A stretch of DNA of 11,074 bases from Bacteroidota bacterium (lineage in GTDB: Bacteria; Bacteroidota; Bacteroidia; UKL13-3): assembly GCA_010027395.1 (NCBI GenBank), contig RGVD01000075.1:1-11074 (forward strand), in the 5' to 3' direction. The notes beneath the pieces were generated by a model. That model saw only the letters and a list, made by a program, of their open reading frames with translations. It made no database searches and was not told where the DNA came from. Shown piece by piece: positions 7,202 through 11,074 of this stretch (its first letter is position 1; each line of letters starts with the position of its first letter). A program made the translations under genes and the position numbers.

Positions 7202-8316
7202 ATTATTTTTTGGTAGGTTTTATGGAAATACTTATTAGGAATGCCAATGCTTGCATAAAATAAATTTTTTTCGCATTGCACATTCATTTCATAGTCGTAA
7301 ATTTCACATAACTTTTTGCAATTATTTAGGCCAATTCCTAAACTGTTTTCAATTTCTTTATGGAACTTTTTATATGCTTTAATATCCTTTGTTTCAAATT
7401 TATTAATGTTGATACACTTATTTGAAACTTCAAAAAATATGGTGCCACTGTGATTTTTTGAAAGGTTTACCTTTATAGTGTTGGTACCATATTTGATTGC
7501 ATTGCCAATAATTTCATCAAACATAAATTTTATAATCTCATAATTTCCACTCATATTTAAAATTTCTTGGGCTGTAACTTTGAATTCAATTTGCTTGCTA
7601 TTGAAAACCAACCTCAATTTAGAGATTGCATCATTCAAAATGATATTCAAGTTTGGAATGATATGTTCAGGATAATTAAACTCTTCAGTGGCTTGCAATT
7701 TGGAGTATATCATCAATTTTTGAATATTTCTCATTAATAAATAACTAGAGGTTGATATTTCAGTTGAAACAACCTTTATTCTTTCTGAACTTAATGCTGT
7801 ATGGTCGTTTATTAAAATATTTGCTTTATCAATGAAGCCATTTAGTGGGTCTAAATATTCGCTTTTAAAATTATATGACAATAAACTTGGCCAAGAAACA
7901 GCCAAATCTAATATTCGTCTCGATTCAATATTTCTTTGTATTTCTAGCCTTGACTGAATAGCTTTTATAATGGTGTCAGCATTAAAGGGTTTAGTAATAT
8001 AATCATCAGCGCCTTCGTTCATTCCTTTTCTAACATCTGCAGGGTCAGCAAAGGCAGTTAGAAAGATAAATGGAATTTTATAGGTTTCATTATCCTGTTT
8101 CACGATTTTCAATATGTCGTAACCTAGCATATCTGGTAACATAATATCACAGAGAATTATCTGAGGTTTTTCTGCTTTAATATACTTTAAACCCAAGCTT
8201 CCATTGTTTGCCACAATTACATTTATGTTGTTTAGCTTAAGAATGGTTTCCAAAACATGTGCAATTCCCGGATCATCCTCTATTACTAAAACCAGTTCAT
8301 CGTTTGATGTTTGCAT
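7165..8316 (-). CDS. Receiver domain fused to a degenerate histidine-kinase-like region
   Basis: The protein has 383 residues. The receiver (about 8-125) is complete, with Glu13/Asp14/Asp15, phospho-acceptor Asp57 (IILCDIMLPD), Thr87 and Lys109. What follows looks like the dimerisation and ATPase parts of a histidine kinase, but degenerate. Where kinases have SHExRTPLNG this protein has KSEYLDPLNG, with Ser152 in place of the phospho-acceptor histidine. The ATPase-like part keeps the N-box (DEIIGNAIKYG, 268-278) and GIGLNNCKKL (327-336), but the DxGxG motif is missing (EVSNKCI at the expected place). It probably cannot autophosphorylate; it may accept phosphate on Asp57 and act through dimerisation or protein contact (inference). 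Its start overlaps the upstream kinase stop by 20 bases, indicating co-expression. No membrane segment is visible. The C-terminus overlaps the convergent DUF3050 gene. Confidence 0.85.
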   Translation of the reverse strand: MQTSNDELVLVIEDDPGIAHVLETILKLNNINVIVANNGSLGLKYIKAEKPQIILCDIMLPDMLGYDILKIVKQDNETYKIPFIFLTAFADPADVRKGMNEGADDYITKPFNADTIIKAIQSRLEIQRNIESRRILDLAVSWPSLLSYNFKSEYLDPLNGFIDKANILINDHTALSSERIKVVSTEISTSSYLLMRNIQKLMIYSKLQATEEFNYPEHIIPNLNIILNDAISKLRLVFNSKQIEFKVTAQEILNMSGNYEIIKFMFDEIIGNAIKYGTNTIKVNLSKNHSGTIFFEVSNKCININKFETKDIKAYKKFHKEIENSLGIGLNNCKKLCEIYDYEMNVQCEKNLFYASIGIPNKYFHKTYQKIIYSAVALLFNCS

Positions 8317-9721
8317 TATCTATGTTGTTTATGTTACTAATAGGTAAATAAATTTTGATGGTTGTACCTTCACCTTCTTTACTTTCTAGTTCAATTCTAC
8401 CGTTATGAGTATGCACGGCATGCTCAACAATCATAAGACCCACACCAGTTCCTGAAATATTACCTACATTGCTTGCTCGATAAAATGTTTGAAATAAATT
8501 TCCTACATCTTTTTCAGGTATTCCTATTCCAAAGTCTTTTACACTTATCCTTAGCTCATTATTAGTTTGTAGAACATCTAAAATAGGTGATCGCTTGTTA
8601 GGTGAATATTTGAAAGCATTTCCGATTAAGTTTACAATGACATGCCTCATTAGATTTTTATCAAGTTCAACTTTTCTTTCATCTTCTTCAATCCTATATT
8701 CAATGGTTCTTCCGTCCTTATAGGTAGAAAAATTTTCTTCAATAATTTTTTCAAGAAATTCTTTGATGTCGACTGTTTCAGGTTTAAATTTTATTTTGCC
8801 AGATTCAATCTGACCAACGATTAACAAATCATTGAGTATGTTGGTTATCTTGTTTACTTCAGCAAGTATTTTAATGGTATAGTTTTTAGGTTTTATTTTT
8901 TGGTCCGTATTGGGTTTGCCAACAATCATATCTATTATTTCTGCAGACGACATGATGACGGCAAGTGGAGTCCTTAATTCGTGGGATGTGATATTAATAA
9001 AATGCGATTTTAAATTATTGAGTTCTTTTTCTTTATGAATGATATTTTTTAAATCATTTTCATTCAATTTTTGAATGGTAGCATCCGATACTCTGCCAAT
9101 TACACAGTCTCCATCTACAGGGTTGGTAGAAAACCAAAAGTAGTAATTGATATATTTTATGCTTTTATCTTTAAATTCAAGAGCAAGGGTTCCGTTTTCA
9201 CTTGTTTGGGTAGCAGCTACTTTTTTGAATAGCTTGTATAGGTTGCCTATACTTTTGTTGGTTAAATTATTTATTATTTTAAAATCAAAATAATCTAATA
9301 AATTATTTACGTCACTTTTTATGATATCTAATACGGCATGATTATAAAAAATGAGTTTACCATCAACGCCTATTTGAAAAACCCCGTCTGTTAATTCATT
9401 GATTAGTTTTTTAAACCTAAGATTTTGATTTTCGATAAATATGGCAGTCTCATACTGGTCAGTAATATCAATACCATAGCCAACCACATAACTTAATTCA
9501 TTTTGTTTATTATAGATGGGATGGAAAATTCTTAAAACATATTTTGTTTTTCCATCAGGTTTTTTAGTTTCATCCACCTTTTGAAAAGGTTTGTGATTAT
9601 GCACCGCTTCATTGAAACAAGCTCTTCTCAAAGTGGCAAGTTTGGTGTCAATGTTTTTTAATTTACAGTAATCGAAATCATCTTTTCCTATGAGCCAGTT
9701 TCTGGTTTCTTCATTACCCAC
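8297..9721 (-). CDS. PAS-PAS sensor histidine kinase, C-terminal fragment of a frameshifted triple-PAS kinase
   Basis: As it stands the frame gives 474 residues from a GTG at 9721, but that start falls inside a PAS domain. The frame continues upstream as LYLNRVAV (9722-9745), the expected middle of the domain. Visible parts are the rest of PAS 2 (about 1-95: WLIGKDDFDY, GYGIDITDQ), PAS 3 (about 100-225), the HisKA domain with SHELRTPL (His247), an N-box (NLIGNAFKYS, Asn368), DFGIGIP (396-402) and GTGVGL (424-429). All catalytic motifs are intact and no membrane helix is present, so this is a soluble kinase sensing a cytoplasmic cue. Joined to the upstream fragment it would make about 635 residues. 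It overlaps the receiver gene downstream by 20 bases. Likely partners are that receiver and the regulator at 10286-10951 (inference). Confidence 0.85.
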   Translation of the reverse strand: MGNEETRNWLIGKDDFDYCKLKNIDTKLATLRRACFNEAVHNHKPFQKVDETKKPDGKTKYVLRIFHPIYNKQNELSYVVGYGIDITDQYETAIFIENQNLRFKKLINELTDGVFQIGVDGKLIFYNHAVLDIIKSDVNNLLDYFDFKIINNLTNKSIGNLYKLFKKVAATQTSENGTLALEFKDKSIKYINYYFWFSTNPVDGDCVIGRVSDATIQKLNENDLKNIIHKEKELNNLKSHFINITSHELRTPLAVIMSSAEIIDMIVGKPNTDQKIKPKNYTIKILAEVNKITNILNDLLIVGQIESGKIKFKPETVDIKEFLEKIIEENFSTYKDGRTIEYRIEEDERKVELDKNLMRHVIVNLIGNAFKYSPNKRSPILDVLQTNNELRISVKDFGIGIPEKDVGNLFQTFYRASNVGNISGTGVGLMIVEHAVHTHNGRIELESKEGEGTTIKIYLPISNINNIDNANIKR

Positions 9722-9750
9722 CGCTACTCTGTTTAGATATAGAGATATTG
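9722..9750 (-). other. Frameshift junction inside PAS 2 of the kinase
   Basis: Minus-strand codons CAC CAA TAT CTC TAT ATC TAA end the upstream frame. Removing two bases from the TATAT run (9737-9741) gives H-Q-Y-L-Y-L-N-R-V-A-V and joins the frames without disturbing the PAS pattern. The sum 10206 to 8297 is 1910 bases, two more than a multiple of three, in line with a 2-base gain (or a 1-base loss). It could be a true mutation, a TA slippage variant or a sequencing or assembly error. Confidence 0.8.
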
Positions 9751-10206
9751 GTGATTTTTGTTAAAGATTGCAATATCTGCTGGTATTTCGTTTAGTATGT
9801 TTAAGTAAAATTCCTTTTGCCTCTCTACTTCAAGCGATTTTTCAATGTTTATTGTTACATCTTGATACACCCAAACATTATCGTATGTATTATTTTCTAA
9901 TTGAACTTTTGAGTACATTCTTTTGAAGTAGCTGCCGTTTGCCATTTGAATTATTTCATCTGTTGGTAAACATTTTCTGGGAATGTCAATAATATCAATT
10001 TCAAATTTATCCGGGTCTGCAAAAAGATGCTTAGCGTATTTTGCTGCCAAGGCACAATCAAAACCAATTATATCTTCTGGCTTTGAATCAATTTGCATGA
10101 TTTCAACAAACTTTTGATTGGTATATTTTATTTTTCTGTCAGCATCTTCAACCAACAGGGCTATACCAGACATATCAAATATTTTGTTGATGCTGCTGAT
10201 GTCCAT
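9733..10206 (-). pseudogene. N-terminal PAS fragment of the frameshifted histidine kinase
   Basis: The frame encodes 157 residues: one complete PAS domain (about 8-125; SGIALLVEDADRKIKYTNQ through VYQDVTINIE), a linker helix, and the first strand of a second PAS domain (IPADIAIFNKNHQYLYI). It stops at TAA 9733-9735. PAS folds do not end there, and the remainder is found at once in another frame (LNRVAVGNEETRNWLIGKDD), so the two frames are one broken gene rather than neighbours. As read, this fragment has no output domain. The ATG at 10206 lies 79 bases after the upstream regulator's stop and has its own possible promoter at 10249. Confidence 0.75.
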
Positions 10207-10248
10207 TTATGTGAGATATTTTATTGTTGTGAAAACTAAATTGGTTTG

Positions 10249-10256
10249 CAAATTTA
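10249..10256 (-). promoter_or_regulatory. -7 box upstream of the PAS kinase
   Basis: On the minus strand TAAATTTG matches TAnnTTTG at all defined positions. Transcription would begin near 10243, leaving a leader of about 35 bases before the ATG at 10206. No clear TTG lies at -33; the region there reads TTTCAG. It would allow the kinase and receiver genes to be expressed apart from the regulator gene. Confidence 0.45.
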
Positions 10257-10261
10257 AAAAG

Positions 10262-10270
10262 CTATAATTA
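10262..10270. promoter_or_regulatory. Single copy of the half-site CTATAATTA
   Basis: CTATAATTA here is identical to the arm of the inverted repeat at 10995-11018 upstream of the response-regulator gene. It lies just upstream of the possible -7 box of the PAS kinase. A shared regulator binding both intergenic regions is possible, but the motif is AT-only apart from one C. Confidence 0.3.
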
Positions 10271-10285
10271 CTGAAAGGGTTTTTA

Positions 10286-10951
10286 TTAATTTTTAAAGGT
10301 GTTATTTATTTCTGCAATCAATTTTGATTTTGAATTCACATCCATTTTGTGGTATATGCTTTTAATATGATGATTTACGGTGTGATAGGAAATTTTGAGT
10401 TTTTCAGCTATTTCATTATAGGATAATCCTTGTCTAAGGAGTTCAACAATTTCGCTTTCTTTAGCTGTGAATGAATAGGCCGTTTGGATTGAACTATTTG
10501 GTTTCTTATAATTGTTATTAATAACATTAAGCAAGGATGTGGTAGCCAAAGGAGTCAAAAAACTGCCATCTTCAAATGTTTTATTCATGGCCTTTATCAA
10601 TTCATTCATTTCGAATGGTTTGTTTATGTAGCCTTTAGCGCCATTTTCAAGTGCTTTTAAAATATTTTTTTCATTTAAATCACCTGTCATGACTAAAATG
10701 TAAGTTTCTGGAAATTTTTGGTATAAACTATCTAAGCTATTTAAGCTGTTTTCACCATTTAAATGTATATCGAGTAAAATAATTTCTGGCTTTACGCTTA
10801 ATTTTAAATTGTTTAAATTCTCGATTGATGCTACATCAAAAACACTAAAATAATTATCGGAAAGATTAATGTAATCTGCGATATTGGATCTGAATGAAAC
10901 GTTATCTTCAATAATTCCAACTGGTTTAGGGTGCTTTTGCATATTGTTCAT
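10286..10951 (-). CDS. NarL/FixJ-family response regulator (receiver + LuxR-type HTH)
   Basis: The protein has 221 residues. The receiver domain has Glu15-Asp16, phospho-acceptor Asp61 (IILLDIHLNG), Thr89 and Lys111 (INKPF), so it should be phosphorylatable. The LuxR-type helix-turn-helix lies at about 161-205 (FTAKESEIVELLRQGLSYNE, then IAEKLKISYHTVNHH). Start: the ATG at 10951 is used; the in-frame ATG at 10942 (Met4) fits equally well, since the fold begins near residue 10. It is first in a minus-strand cluster followed by the PAS kinase and the receiver/kinase-like protein. Family members usually pair with HisKA_3 kinases, whereas the local kinase is HisKA type, so pairing here is inferred from position only. 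An inverted repeat at 10995-11018 lies 44 bases upstream and may be an autoregulatory site. Confidence 0.92.
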   Translation of the reverse strand: MNNMQKHPKPVGIIEDNVSFRSNIADYINLSDNYFSVFDVASIENLNNLKLSVKPEIILLDIHLNGENSLNSLDSLYQKFPETYILVMTGDLNEKNILKALENGAKGYINKPFEMNELIKAMNKTFEDGSFLTPLATTSLLNVINNNYKKPNSSIQTAYSFTAKESEIVELLRQGLSYNEIAEKLKISYHTVNHHIKSIYHKMDVNSKSKLIAEINNTFKN

Positions 10952-10994
10952 TATTATTTTTTGCGAATTTAAAGTATCACTATTAATAGAGTGT

Positions 10995-11018
10995 ACTATA
11001 ATTAGGGATAATTATAGT
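10995..11018. promoter_or_regulatory. Perfect inverted repeat upstream of the response-regulator gene
   Basis: ACTATAATTA (10995-11004) and TAATTATAGT (11009-11018) are perfect 10-bp arms around a GGGA centre. They lie 44-67 bases upstream of the ATG at 10951, a place suited to an operator. A 7-of-8 -7 box, TAAATTCG on the minus strand at 10971-10964, lies between it and the gene. A smaller palindrome CTATTAATAG sits at 10980-10989. With no T-run and AT-rich arms, a terminator for a gene beyond the window is less likely. Confidence 0.5.
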
Positions 11019-11074
11019 GGTTTTGAATTTATTTTATTTGAATTATAAACCCGTTGTGCGGTTGGATTACAAAG
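11019..11074. other. Window edge, no assignable feature
   Basis: The final 56 bases show no frame with recognisable protein character and no clear hairpin. A small inverted motif CCG-TTGTG-CGG occurs at about 11051-11061. This may be intergenic sequence or the edge of an unseen neighbouring gene. Confidence 0.3.

Noticed and set aside
8297..8316. Kinase and receiver genes as one hybrid kinase broken by a frameshift
   Set aside because: The kinase ends naturally after its ATPase domain and the receiver gene has its own ATG with a 20-base overlap, which is ordinary operon spacing; no domain is interrupted there.
9755..9759. Programmed -1 frameshift at the A5 run (minus strand) to join the PAS and kinase frames
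   Set aside because: A slip there would replace the conserved NHQYLY stretch by unrelated residues and no proper slippery heptamer or downstream structure is evident. The frames join cleanly only at the TATAT run further on.

Overview
The window is AT-rich and reads as a Bacteroidota chromosome, probably an environmental member of the Chitinophagia/Sphingobacteriia/Cytophagia side of the phylum (inference). Three things point that way. The left third encodes a giant secreted adhesin with GEVED, CHU_C-associated Ig-like and SprB-like modules. Several gene starts are preceded by boxes resembling the phylum's TTG / TAnnTTTG promoter. Purine-rich Shine-Dalgarno sequences are absent at most starts.

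Layout. (1) Positions 1-3834, minus strand: the N-terminal 1278 codons of a very large surface protein that runs off the left edge. It has a signal peptide, three ~285-residue lectin-like plus SprB-like units, two Ig-like domains, a GEVED domain and the start of a WNG-type repeat. (2) Positions 3835-3971: a divergent intergenic region with a perfect 20-bp palindrome, a second inverted repeat and a good promoter for the rightward genes. (3) Positions 3972-6208, plus strand: a membrane sensor kinase with a helical-repeat sensor and HisKA_3 core, coupled by a TAATG overlap to a NarL/FixJ-type response regulator. (4) Positions 6209-6415: a promoter-like box, a possible small RNA and a strong intrinsic terminator. 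(5) Positions 6416-7201, plus: a DUF3050 protein with a likely heme-oxygenase-like fold. (6) Positions 7165-10951, minus, convergent with DUF3050: a second signalling cluster. In transcription order it holds a NarL-type response regulator, a soluble triple-PAS histidine kinase split by a frameshift, and a receiver plus degenerate kinase-like protein. The last 120 bases hold an inverted repeat upstream of that cluster.

How the genes may work together (inference). The first kinase/regulator pair is divergent from the adhesin and may control it through the palindrome. The second cluster looks like a branched phosphorelay: a PAS kinase could feed both a DNA-binding regulator and a receiver protein whose own kinase region has lost its phospho-acceptor histidine (Ser in its place) and its DxGxG motif. 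The most notable points are the kinase frameshift at a TATAT run, the pseudokinase-like receiver protein, the candidate small RNA, and starts at which the promoter -7 box lies only six bases from the ATG. No mobile element, CRISPR array, tRNA or rRNA was seen.
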